From JANYCD01 sp043738625 (GTDB taxonomy: Bacteria > Pseudomonadota > Gammaproteobacteria > Burkholderiales > Rhodocyclaceae), in NCBI GenBank assembly GCA_043738625.1, contig JAYUFR010000061.1, positions 1 to 18,996 of the forward strand: a stretch of DNA of 18,996 nt. Reading direction: 5' to 3'. The position numbers and the translations under genes are program-made. Below are positions 1 to 7,732 of the stretch, piece by piece (the stretch's first letter is position 1; every line of letters begins with the position of its first letter). The notes under the pieces were generated by a model, which saw only the letters and a program-made list of their open reading frames with translations, was not told the DNA's origin and did no database searches.

Positions 1-371
<371 letters not shown>

Positions 372-493
372 AATCTTTTTACTACTCACTCAAAACGAAT
401 TATCAGGGTTCAACTTTCGTTAAACCTTACTGTTTCTTTCGTGTAAGTGTCTTGCGTTAAAACTTAGCTCGGCAGCAACGTAACCTTGCGGTC

Positions 494-513
494 GAAGAAG
501 CTTTCACTTCTTC
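494..513 (-). other. Hairpin in rRNA leader
   Basis: A perfect 7-bp inverted repeat (GAAGAAG / CTTCTTC) closes a 6-nt loop. No T-run follows on the minus strand, so it is a leader RNA structure and not a terminator. Confidence 0.55.
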
Positions 514-519
514 ATGGCT

Positions 520-538
520 GTCCCTTCGATCTCGGGAC
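520..538 (-). other. Hairpin in rRNA leader
   Basis: A 5-bp perfect inverted repeat (GTCCC / GGGAC) with a 9-nt loop lies immediately before the 494-513 hairpin in the leader transcript. Such tandem leader stems are common in rrn leaders; the role here is inferred. Confidence 0.45.
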
Positions 539-594
539 AATCACCCGTTACTGTCATTCAGCTTCGCAAGCACCTACACCTATCGGCTGTTTGA

Positions 595-606
595 TTTTTA
601 AAGATC
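595..606 (-). promoter_or_regulatory. boxA-like antitermination element
   Basis: On the minus strand this reads GATCTTTAAAAA, which resembles the Nus-factor boxA core (CTTTAA) of rRNA leaders. It lies 3-14 nt downstream of a small hairpin, in the usual boxB-then-boxA order, and upstream of the conserved leader segment. In the known mechanism boxA in the nascent RNA binds NusB/NusE and prevents Rho termination of the untranslated rRNA transcript. Confidence 0.65.
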
Positions 607-608
607 TT

Positions 609-622
609 GCCCTTCTTCGGGC
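609..622 (-). promoter_or_regulatory. boxB-like hairpin
   Basis: The transcript strand reads GCCC-GAAGAA-GGGC, a 4-bp perfect stem with a purine-rich 6-nt loop, just upstream of the boxA-like element. Position and form fit the boxB stem of rrn antitermination sites. It is short, so the call rests mainly on context. Confidence 0.5.
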
Positions 623-641
623 GCCCCCGCATCCAGCAGAG

Positions 642-701
642 AGACAAGATTATAGACAGCGAATATCGACTTGTAAAGCCTAGTTTGCATTTTTTTCTTT
701 G
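642..701 (-). promoter_or_regulatory. Strong sigma70 rRNA promoter with UP-like element
   Basis: The minus strand shows -35 TTTACA (672-677), exactly 17 nt of spacer, and a consensus -10 TATAAT (649-654). The start is expected near 642. Upstream, 680-701 reads as an A-rich tract (AAAGAAAAAAATGCAAAC) that falls in the -38 to -59 window where UP elements bind the RNA polymerase alpha C-terminal domain. The promoter drives the 16S operon. The -35 box is only 2 nt beyond the WYL gene's stop codon, and the UP-like tract is inside that gene's last codons. Confidence 0.85.
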
Positions 702-1681
702 GGCTTCTCACAATAAAGTTCAAGAGCGTTTTGCAGGCGCGACTGGACCGCGCTCCTAAGATCGGAAGGGGCCAGTACTTCGGCGTCTGGGCCGTAGCGG
801 AGGATATCCATCACCAGCTCCCGATCATCACTGTAAGGCAGCTCCAGAACGTAACTGCCATCGGGTTGAAAGGCCCCCTTCTGCCGCGGGTGCCAGCGCT
901 CTGCGGAGACCCATCGCCCCCGATCAGTTGCAAACCGCAATCTGGCCCAACGCACCTTGCGCCCTGAGAAAATTCCGTAACCTGATCCGAGTACGGCATC
1001 GAGGGTTTTTTCCGGTACATTCCTCGCTGGCGTATCTACAATCTCCGCACGGCGGACGGCATCAATCGAAAAGCTCCGCAACTCGTTGCGTACATGGCAC
1101 CACGCATCAAGGTACCAATTCTCGCGATAGTGCACGAGACGCTGAGGGGATACCTCACGCTCGGTGACTTCATCGCGTGTCCTTACGTAGTAGCTGATGA
1201 TGAGGCGTTTGCGTCTTAGCAACGCAGAACCAACCACGGCAAAATGTTCGAGTCCGACTACTCGCGACGCAACGCCGATGATACGTATTCTTTTGTGAAT
1301 TTCTTCCACAGATTCGTCGCCAGTGTTCAGCAGGGACTTGAGGCGGGCCTGGAGCGGTGCAACATGTGAAGCAAGCAGCCCCCCTGCATCAAGCCCTGCG
1401 AGCAGGTGCTGCATGGTCAAAAGTGCGTGAATTTCCGCAGCGCTGAACCACAGTCCCGGTAACTCGTATTGGCTGCCACCACAGTCAGGCTGATCGAAAT
1501 GGTAACCACGTAACTCCCGATCCCAGACGATCGGCGCATGAAGCCGGTTGCGCATGTACTCCAGATCGCGCTTTATGGTGGCGCGGGACACTCCCAAGCG
1601 CTCTTCGAAGATACTGAAGGGTACAACCCGGTGCTCACTCAGCAACTGGTCAATCTTGTAGAAGCGCTCGGTCCTGTCCAT
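680..1681 (-). CDS. WYL-domain transcriptional regulator (HTH–WYL–WCX)
   Basis: A 333-residue YafY/DeoR-like regulator. An N-terminal winged helix-turn-helix (about residues 5-58, with recognition helix around VSRATIKRDL) should bind DNA. The WYL domain (about 143-215) carries the defining W189-Y190-L191 in NWYLDAWC and downstream Arg/Phe residues (R202-SFSIDAVRRA). A WCX-type extension follows (about 243-322). WYL domains are thought to sense small ligands or nucleic acids; the ligand and targets here are unknown. The gene starts 15 nt after the metZ stop, with a weak TAAGG ribosome site 4 nt before the ATG, so it is probably the last gene of the truA–metZ transcript. The tail KPKEKNAN is encoded by A-rich DNA that doubles as the rRNA promoter UP-like region. 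Family assignment is secure, function is not. Confidence 0.88.
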   Translation of the reverse strand: MDRTERFYKIDQLLSEHRVVPFSIFEERLGVSRATIKRDLEYMRNRLHAPIVWDRELRGYHFDQPDCGGSQYELPGLWFSAAEIHALLTMQHLLAGLDAGGLLASHVAPLQARLKSLLNTGDESVEEIHKRIRIIGVASRVVGLEHFAVVGSALLRRKRLIISYYVRTRDEVTEREVSPQRLVHYRENWYLDAWCHVRNELRSFSIDAVRRAEIVDTPARNVPEKTLDAVLGSGYGIFSGRKVRWARLRFATDRGRWVSAERWHPRQKGAFQPDGSYVLELPYSDDRELVMDILRYGPDAEVLAPSDLRSAVQSRLQNALELYCEKPKEKNAN

Positions 1682-1696
1682 CGAACCTTACCGTGG

Positions 1697-2869
1697 TTAA
1701 TTCAAACCGCGGCTCAGATCCAGGTAGATATCTTCTATCGACTCAAGGCCGACGGCGACGCGCAGCAGCCCTTCGCCAATACCTGATAACTGCCGCGCCT
1801 CAGGCGAGATGCGCCCGTGCGTCGTGGAAGCGGGATGCGTGATTGTGGTTTTGGTGTCGCCGAGGTTGGCAGTGATGGAAAGCAGATGGCAGTTATCGAC
1901 CACACGCCATGCTTCTGGCCTCCCTCCTGCGACCTCGAAACTAACAATTGCGCCTCCGCAGCCCGCCTGCTGCTTCATGGCGAGCTCATGCTGAGGATGG
2001 GAAGCGAGACCAGGATAAAACACCCGTGCCACGCCGGGATGAGCCTCAAGCCTCTGTGCGAGGTCCAAGGCACTGGCCGACTGCGCCAGCATCCGTATCT
2101 TCAGCGTCTCCAGCCCCTTGAGGATCACCCAAGCGTTGAAAGGTGAAATCGAAGGTCCGGCAGTACGCAGGAACTTGAACACTTCATCCATCTGCGCCTT
2201 GCGGCCGCAAACAGCACCCCCCAAAACTCTGCCGTGTCCATCGAGATACTTTGTGGCCGAGTGAATGACAATGTCGGCACCAAGGGCCAGCGGAAGCTGC
2301 AATGCAGGGGTACAAAAGCAGTTGTCGACAACCAGCAGTACGCCGGCCATGCGTGTGACTTCGGACAACGCAACAATATCCACGATCTCTGTCAATGGAT
2401 TGGAAGGAGTCTCAACGAAAACAAGCCGCGTAGTGGGCCGTAGCGCCCGACCATAACCTTCGATATCGTTTGCCGCGACATAAGTCGTCTCAATGCCGAA
2501 GCGCGCCAGAATATTGCCGAACAACTGCTGGGTAGCCCCAAATACGCTACGCGAACAGACGATATGTTCGCCAGTCTTCATCAGGGCCATCACGGTTGAC
2601 AGGATGGCGGACATGCCGCTGGAGGTGGCAATACATGCCTCAGCACCTTCAAGTGCCGCCAAGCGGGCCTGCATCATGGTCACCGTTGGGTTGGTGAACC
2701 GGCCGTAAACGTATCCTTCTTCCGCCCCGGAAAAGCGGGCGGCGGCCTGTGCCGCACTATCGAACACGAAGCTGGACGTCAGGTACAACGCCTCAGAATG
2801 TTCGTTGAACTGGCTGCGTTCCTGCCCAGCGCGTACTGCGAGCGTGCTGAAATCCAGTGGCTTTTCCAT
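1697..2869 (-). CDS. metZ: O-succinylhomoserine sulfhydrylase
   Basis: A 390-residue Cys/Met-metabolism PLP enzyme (fold type I, cystathionine gamma-synthase family). It is expected to convert O-succinylhomoserine and sulfide to homocysteine, bypassing cystathionine, in the cytoplasm. The PLP lysine is K207 in HSATKYLDGHG, the pyridine-N-binding aspartate is D182 in VVDNCF, and the N-terminal YGRFTNPT loop (about 55-62) is present. Length is full for the family. The family alone does not separate MetZ from MetB or MetY, but position directly after purF (17-nt gap) is the conserved location of metZ in Pseudomonas and betaproteobacteria. Start ATG with a poor ribosome site (…AGAGCATT ATG), so it may depend on translation arriving from purF. 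Confidence 0.9.
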   Translation of the reverse strand: MEKPLDFSTLAVRAGQERSQFNEHSEALYLTSSFVFDSAAQAAARFSGAEEGYVYGRFTNPTVTMMQARLAALEGAEACIATSSGMSAILSTVMALMKTGEHIVCSRSVFGATQQLFGNILARFGIETTYVAANDIEGYGRALRPTTRLVFVETPSNPLTEIVDIVALSEVTRMAGVLLVVDNCFCTPALQLPLALGADIVIHSATKYLDGHGRVLGGAVCGRKAQMDEVFKFLRTAGPSISPFNAWVILKGLETLKIRMLAQSASALDLAQRLEAHPGVARVFYPGLASHPQHELAMKQQAGCGGAIVSFEVAGGRPEAWRVVDNCHLLSITANLGDTKTTITHPASTTHGRISPEARQLSGIGEGLLRVAVGLESIEDIYLDLSRGLN

Positions 2870-2886
2870 AATGCTCTACTCTGTTT

Positions 2887-4401
2887 TCATTGGACCAGAT
2901 TGAGATCGAGCTGGCCGCCGTCGGATTCGTCCACGGCTTTCGACGGCTGATCCCGCGCCCGCTCGACCCGCTCCAGATAATCCGGGGTGACATCGCCGGT
3001 GATGTAACGGCCGTCGAAACATGACGCCTCGAAGTTCACCAGTGACGGATTCAAAGTGCGCACTGCAGCCTTGAGCGCCTCCAGATCCTGATAGATCAAA
3101 CCGTCCGCACCGATCTCACGACGGATTTCCTCATCGTCGCGGAACGAAGCAATCAACTCGCTGCGGGAAGGCATGTCTATTCCATAGACATTGGGATAAC
3201 GCACTGGTGGCGACGCCGATGCAAAGTAGACTTTCTTGGCACCCGCTTCGCGTGCCATTTGTATGATTTCCTTGCTGGTCGTGCCGCGCACGATCGAATC
3301 GTCAACCAGCATCACATTCTTGCCGCGAAACTCCTGCGCAATGGCATTCAGTTTCTGGCGCACGGATTTCCGGCGAGTCGCTTGGCCTGGCATGATGAAT
3401 GTACGACCGATGTAGCGATTCTTGACGAAACCTTCGCGATACGGAAGATTGAGCCGCAATGCCAGTTCCATGGCCGCAGGGCGGGAGGAATCGGGAATCG
3501 GAATGACCGCATCGACGTCGAGATGCGGCAGCGTATGACGAATCTTGTCAGCAAGAAATTCGCCCATCTTGACGCGGGTTTCATACACGGAAACCCCGTC
3601 CATCAATGAATCAGGCCGCGCCAAATAGACGAACTCGAACATGCACGGCGCGTGCATGGTTTTCTCGGCACATTGCCGACTCTGCAACTGGCCTTGAGTG
3701 TCGATCAAGATCGCTTCACCAGGCTCGACATCGCGCATTACCTTGAAGCCCAGCGTATCAATGGCCACGCTTTCGGAAGTCACCAGATACTCCGGGCCCT
3801 GGGGCGTGTCGTTGCGGCCGATGATCAAGGGCCGAATGCCGTAAGGATCGCGGAAGGCAAGCAAACCATAGCCGGCAATCATGGCAACCACGGCATAAGC
3901 GCCGCGGACGCGACGATGGACTCCGGCCACCGCTTTGAAAATGGTTTCAGCATCAACCTGATATTTGGTGGAAGCCGCTTGCAGTTCATGAGCCAGCACA
4001 TTGAGCAGCACCTCCGAGTCGGAGTTGGTGTTCATGTGGCGCAGATCCTGCAGGAACATGTCCTGTTTCAAATCTTCGGCATTGGTCAGATTTCCGTTAT
4101 GGGCCAGCATCAGTCCAAACGGCGAATTGACGTAAAACGGCTGTGATTCCGCCGCGTTGAAGGCGGAGCCAGCAGTGGGGTAACGGCAATGACCGATGCC
4201 CCAGTTTCCAACCAGGTTGAGCATATTGCGCGTGCGAAAAACATCTCGCACCAAACCGGACCCCTTGTGCATGTGGAAGCGCCCGCCCTCCGCTGTCGCT
4301 ATCCCGGCAGCATCCTGTCCTCGATGCTGCAGCACCTGCAGGCCATCATAGAGCAACTGATTGACCGGCGTGGTCGCGACCACTCCCAATATCCCGCACA
4401 T
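2887..4401 (-). CDS. purF: Amidophosphoribosyltransferase
   Basis: A 504-residue glutamine PRPP amidotransferase, catalysing the first committed step of purine synthesis (PRPP + glutamine to phosphoribosylamine). The start is the ATG at 4401: it puts the catalytic nucleophile Cys2 (MCGILGVV) next to the removable methionine and follows a strong GAGGA site. A longer reading frame upstream only overlaps cvpA. The class-II glutaminase domain covers about 1-235 (HCRYPT with R73, HNGN at 101-104). The phosphoribosyltransferase domain carries the PRPP loop VMLVDDSIVRGTTS (363-376). There is no propeptide, as in the E. coli type. It starts 7 nt after the cvpA stop and is followed by metZ, so it sits in the middle of the long operon. 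Confidence 0.97.
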   Translation of the reverse strand: MCGILGVVATTPVNQLLYDGLQVLQHRGQDAAGIATAEGGRFHMHKGSGLVRDVFRTRNMLNLVGNWGIGHCRYPTAGSAFNAAESQPFYVNSPFGLMLAHNGNLTNAEDLKQDMFLQDLRHMNTNSDSEVLLNVLAHELQAASTKYQVDAETIFKAVAGVHRRVRGAYAVVAMIAGYGLLAFRDPYGIRPLIIGRNDTPQGPEYLVTSESVAIDTLGFKVMRDVEPGEAILIDTQGQLQSRQCAEKTMHAPCMFEFVYLARPDSLMDGVSVYETRVKMGEFLADKIRHTLPHLDVDAVIPIPDSSRPAAMELALRLNLPYREGFVKNRYIGRTFIMPGQATRRKSVRQKLNAIAQEFRGKNVMLVDDSIVRGTTSKEIIQMAREAGAKKVYFASASPPVRYPNVYGIDMPSRSELIASFRDDEEIRREIGADGLIYQDLEALKAAVRTLNPSLVNFEASCFDGRYITGDVTPDYLERVERARDQPSKAVDESDGGQLDLNLVQ

Positions 4402-4408
4402 AGTTTCC

Positions 4409-4900
4409 TCAACGAAAATGAATCCGTTTCGCCAAATCCGCAGGCAGCTGCGGCTTGATCGCCACCACTGCCGTTTCCAATGGTGGCGCCAGTATCGCAT
4501 CCCGCCACCAATTCTGCTTTGGAAGCGTTGTGAGTCCACCCAGCATCACCACAACCAACACGACCAGAACACCTCGCAGAACCCCAAACATCGCACCCAG
4601 GAGGCGATCAAGAAAACCCAGCCCGACTGCTTGCACCAATCTGCGCACCAGATAACGAACCACTGCGACGATCAACAACACCACAACAAAAATGGCAATC
4701 ATCGCCGTTGCCAGACGCAATGCCGGATCCGCAATAACTCTTGCCAGCAACGCCGCCCCATCTGCCACGCCAGCCCTTGCCGCAATAAATGCCAATACCC
4801 ACCCGGTCAATGCCAGCAACTCACTGATCACGCCGCGCCAAAACCCCAACAGCACCGACATGCCAATCGCCGCCAGCACGGCATAGTCAAACGCAGTCAC
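4409..4900 (-). CDS. cvpA: CvpA family inner-membrane protein
   Basis: A 163-residue integral membrane protein with four predicted hydrophobic segments (about 4-20, 27-44, 64-86, 105-123), matching the CvpA family. The family was first described through colicin V production, and its molecular activity is still unclear. The start is GTG at 4900 (MTAFDYAVLAA…, typical CvpA N-terminus). The G is shared with the TAG stop of the preceding dedD gene (TAGTG), so translation is probably coupled. The conserved order folC-dedD-cvpA-purF is also found in E. coli. The TGA stop overlaps the purF ribosome-binding region. The C-terminal ~40 residues are cytoplasmic or periplasmic and less conserved. Confidence 0.93.
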   Translation of the reverse strand: MTAFDYAVLAAIGMSVLLGFWRGVISELLALTGWVLAFIAARAGVADGAALLARVIADPALRLATAMIAIFVVVLLIVAVVRYLVRRLVQAVGLGFLDRLLGAMFGVLRGVLVVLVVVMLGGLTTLPKQNWWRDAILAPPLETAVVAIKPQLPADLAKRIHFR

Positions 4901-5604
4901 TATTTGGCTGCTACAGCCCCGTCAACACCAAGTTTTTTGATCTTCGCCTGAGCCTTTACCGCTGCATCGCGAGAATTGAACGGTCCGGCCAGAACCCGGG
5001 TGCGCGATCCCTTGGATGAATCGAATTTTTCTGCGTAAGCCGCAATACCAGCTTCCTTCACCTTGGCGAGCAGCTGTTTCACGTTGGCCGCATTCTGGTA
5101 AGCACCAAGACGAACCAGCCACTGCTCATCAGCGCCGTTGATTGTCGCTGCGGCATGCGCCTCTTCCGAATTTCGTGCCGCGATCATCTTCTCGGGAACA
5201 GTCTTTTCATTCGGTTTTGCGGCGGGCGACACATCAGTATCCGATTTGGCGGCATCCTGCTGAGGCTTCACTACTACTGGGTCCGGCTGTTGGGGCTCGG
5301 TCTTGCTATCCACTTGCAGCTTATCGGTCGGTACCGTCAAAATATCGGTCCTGGGCAAAACTTCGGTAGCAGTGGGGGACACTACAGATGATTGTGCTGG
5401 AAGCGCACGCGCAGTCAAACCATCCGACTCCTGACTGGGAATCTTTATCTGGATATCCTGGCTGACGGGCTTCGGTTCATGGTCCATGACCATGGGTAGC
5501 ACAATGACCGCAAGCAGCGCCAGTGCAATGGCACCGACCAGCCGCCGCCGCGCACGCTTCTTCAAATCGTCAGGGGTATCAGAAGGCGCGTCTGGGTTGG
5601 CCAT
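4900..5604 (-). CDS. dedD: SPOR-domain cell-division protein (DedD-like)
   Basis: A 234-residue bitopic inner-membrane protein. It has a short charged cytoplasmic N-terminus (KKRARRR, 15-21), one membrane segment (about 23-40), a Pro/Gln/Ser-rich periplasmic linker (about 42-155) and a C-terminal SPOR domain (about 160-234, with WLVRLGAYQNAANVKQLLAKV and RVLAGPFNSRDAA). SPOR domains bind denuded glycan strands at the division septum, so a role in envelope constriction is expected. It starts 5 nt after the folC stop with no clear ribosome site and overlaps the cvpA start by one base. The symbol rests on synteny and architecture; the linker is not conserved. Confidence 0.88.
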   Translation of the reverse strand: MANPDAPSDTPDDLKKRARRRLVGAIALALLAVIVLPMVMDHEPKPVSQDIQIKIPSQESDGLTARALPAQSSVVSPTATEVLPRTDILTVPTDKLQVDSKTEPQQPDPVVVKPQQDAAKSDTDVSPAAKPNEKTVPEKMIAARNSEEAHAAATINGADEQWLVRLGAYQNAANVKQLLAKVKEAGIAAYAEKFDSSKGSRTRVLAGPFNSRDAAVKAQAKIKKLGVDGAVAAK

Positions 5605-5609
5605 GTTTT

Positions 5610-6869
5610 CTAGCGCTGAAGGGTGCGCATCACGTCGGCTACTGTGAGAAAGGATCCGAAGGCCAATATTCTATCATCTTCCCCTGCCTGACTTCGCCCA
5701 AAGGCATAGGCTGCGGCAGCGGATTCGAAGACAGGATTCACCTGCGTAATACCTTCGGCTTTCAGGGCCGCTACCAACTCCCCACCTGTTGCAGAACGAG
5801 GGCTGTCCAACGTGCAGGGTAGCCATTGGGTGACACGATCACGCAGTGCATGGATGACACCCTGAATGTCCTTGTCGCGCAAAATCCCGAACACCGCCCA
5901 CGTATCGGGATGGAAAGCCATGTTGCCAAGATTTTTCGCCAGAACGCTGGCTGCCTGCGGATTGTGAGCGACATCCAGAACAATGGTTGGACGACCCGGC
6001 AGCACTTGAAACCGTCCTGGAAGATCAACTTCTGACAAGCCGCGGCGAATATCCTGCATCACCACTGGTAATTTGTCGCGCAGGGTATCGAGTGCAGCCA
6101 ATGCGCAACTGGCGTTGATCAACTGATTGTTGCCTCTAAGCGCCGGATGGGCCAAACCGCCCCGCTGACCGCCCCCACCCACAAACTGCCATTGTTGGTC
6201 TTGCTTGATATAGCCAAAATCACGGCCGATCAGTTTCAGATCGGCGTTGATGGATTTTGCATGATCAAGCAATGTTTGTGGAGGGATTGGATCACCACAG
6301 ATTGCGGGTGTACTTGAGCGAAAGATTCCCGCTTTTTCGAATCCAATTTCCTCCCGCGTTGAACCCAGATATTCCATGTGGTCCATATCAACGCTGACGA
6401 CAATCGCGCAGTCGGCATCGAAGACATTGACCGCATCAAGCCGCCCGCCAAGACCGACCTCGAGGATGATTGCATCGAGCGCAGTGGCGGAGAACGCCTC
6501 CCATGCGGCCAATGTACCGTATTCAAAATATGTCAGCGGGACATCTCCACGCGCAGACTCAACGCGAGAAAAACTTTCGCACAGAACTTCATCGGAGGCA
6601 GATTCACCGTTGATCCGCACGCGCTCGTTGTATCGCAGCAGATGTGGGGAACTGTATAGGCCGACGCGATATCCAGCACAGAGCAGGATGCGCTCCAGCA
6701 TTGCGCAAGTCGAACCCTTGCCATTGGTGCCTCCAACAATGAATAGCGGGCATGGCTGGCGTTGCTGCAAACGCTGCTGGATCGAATGCACGCGGTCAAG
6801 GCCCAACGCGATAGGCTCGGCATGCTGGCGCTCGATATACGCCAGCCAGTCCTCTAACGAGGCCGGCAT
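5610..6869 (-). CDS. folC: Bifunctional folylpolyglutamate/dihydrofolate synthase
   Basis: A 419-residue Mur-ligase-type ATP enzyme that adds glutamate to dihydropteroate and to tetrahydrofolates. The ATP P-loop GGTNGKGST is at 46-54. The FolC signature LYSSPHLLRYNERVRI (71-86) follows, then EVGLGGRLDAVN and the C-terminal DVAHNPQA motif, in the expected order. I place the start at the ATG at 6869, which shares its A with the accD stop (TGATG). A TTG one codon earlier (6872) is also possible but less likely. The accD-folC-dedD-cvpA-purF order is shared with E. coli and Pseudomonas. No good Shine-Dalgarno site is visible, consistent with coupling to accD. Confidence 0.95.
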   Translation of the reverse strand: MPASLEDWLAYIERQHAEPIALGLDRVHSIQQRLQQRQPCPLFIVGGTNGKGSTCAMLERILLCAGYRVGLYSSPHLLRYNERVRINGESASDEVLCESFSRVESARGDVPLTYFEYGTLAAWEAFSATALDAIILEVGLGGRLDAVNVFDADCAIVVSVDMDHMEYLGSTREEIGFEKAGIFRSSTPAICGDPIPPQTLLDHAKSINADLKLIGRDFGYIKQDQQWQFVGGGGQRGGLAHPALRGNNQLINASCALAALDTLRDKLPVVMQDIRRGLSEVDLPGRFQVLPGRPTIVLDVAHNPQAASVLAKNLGNMAFHPDTWAVFGILRDKDIQGVIHALRDRVTQWLPCTLDSPRSATGGELVAALKAEGITQVNPVFESAAAAYAFGRSQAGEDDRILAFGSFLTVADVMRTLQR

Positions 6870-7732
6870 CAAGATACTGCGGGAATTCGCTGTAGCAGCG
6901 TCACCAGAGATGCGAGCTTGTCACGCATTTCACGTCGGTCGACAATCATGTCAATGGCGCCCTTTTCCAGCAGAAACTCGGCACGCTGAAAACCTTCTGG
7001 CAGCGTTTGACGAACGGTCTGTTCAATAACGCGCGGTCCGGCGAACCCGATCAGGGCGCCAGGTTCGGCGATCACGACATCGCCCATGAAGGCAAATGAG
7101 GCGGAAACTCCACCCATGGTCGGGTCGGTCAGCAGGGTAATGAATGGCAGCTGCTGTTGCGCGAGTCGGGTTACTGCTGCGGTCGTTTTGGCCATCTGCA
7201 TCAAGGAGAACAGACCCTCCTGCATCCGGGCGCCGCCCGAGGCAGTTACGCAAACGAATGCCGACTTCTGCTCCAGGGCAGCAAGCACGCCACGTACGAA
7301 CCGCTCACCTACAACCGACCCCATAGAGCCGCCAAGAAAATCGAATTCGAAACACGCCACCACAATCGGAATATTTTTGATGGCGCCCTGCATCACGACC
7401 ATTGCGTCGGTCTCGCCAGTATCCTCGTTCGCGGCTGCAAGTCGATCAGGATAGCGTTTGCTGTCCTTGAACTTGAGCGGATCAATCGGAATCACCTCTG
7501 CCCCTATTTCATAGCGACCGTCCGCATCAAGCAGCATGTCAAGCCTCGCGCGCGCGTCTATGCGGTGATGGTGGCTGCACTTTGGGCACACACCAAGATT
7601 GCTTTCGAGATCCGTGCTGTAGAGCACAGCTTCACAGGCTGGGCACTTGCACCACAATCCTTCAGGAACGGACTTGCGCACTCCCTCGGATCGTTTGATC
7701 TTGGGAGGCAGGAGTTTCTGTAACCAACTCAT
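6869..7732 (-). CDS. accD: Acetyl-CoA carboxylase carboxyltransferase subunit beta
   Basis: A 287-residue beta subunit of the carboxyltransferase, which with AccA transfers carboxyl from biotin to acetyl-CoA, the first step of fatty acid synthesis. An N-terminal four-cysteine zinc ribbon is intact (C30, C33, C49, C52 in CPAC…CPKC). The crotonase-like carboxyltransferase core includes SGGARMQEG and GGVSASFAF, followed by GFAGPRVIEQT. Length is normal. The ATG overlaps the trpA stop by 4 nt (ATGA), and the stop overlaps the folC start. This places an essential lipid gene within a tryptophan/purine transcript, an order typical of betaproteobacteria. Confidence 0.97.
   Translation of the reverse strand: MSWLQKLLPPKIKRSEGVRKSVPEGLWCKCPACEAVLYSTDLESNLGVCPKCSHHHRIDARARLDMLLDADGRYEIGAEVIPIDPLKFKDSKRYPDRLAAANEDTGETDAMVVMQGAIKNIPIVVACFEFDFLGGSMGSVVGERFVRGVLAALEQKSAFVCVTASGGARMQEGLFSLMQMAKTTAAVTRLAQQQLPFITLLTDPTMGGVSASFAFMGDVVIAEPGALIGFAGPRVIEQTVRQTLPEGFQRAEFLLEKGAIDMIVDRREMRDKLASLVTLLQRIPAVS

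Larger units (their letters stand above)
372..648 (-). other. rRNA operon leader region
   Basis: This is the roughly 270-nt transcribed spacer between the rRNA promoter and the 16S 5' end. It contains no protein gene. In transcription order it holds a boxB-like hairpin (609-622), a boxA-like element (595-606), a conserved leader segment (ACAGCCGATAGGTGTAGGTG) of the kind seen upstream of betaproteobacterial 16S genes, and two further hairpins (520-538 and 494-513). The stretch next to the 16S 5' end (372-470) is A/T-rich. It probably forms one side of the RNase III processing stem whose partner lies beyond the window. Confidence 0.75.

Noticed and set aside
372..640. A second rRNA promoter within the leader
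   Set aside because: No other pair of hexamers with acceptable spacing was seen; TGATAAT near 400-406 lacks a matching -35.
4402..4539. N-terminal extension of purF (46 extra codons), and similar extensions of trpA, trpF, truA and leuD
   Set aside because: The PurF nucleophile must be Cys2, and the other families also start at the internal methionine or GTG. The extensions only overlap neighbouring genes or non-coding DNA.
4361..4951. A 196-codon plus-strand frame opposite cvpA
   Set aside because: Extremely Gln/His/Asn-rich, the expected antisense reading of a hydrophobic membrane protein gene.
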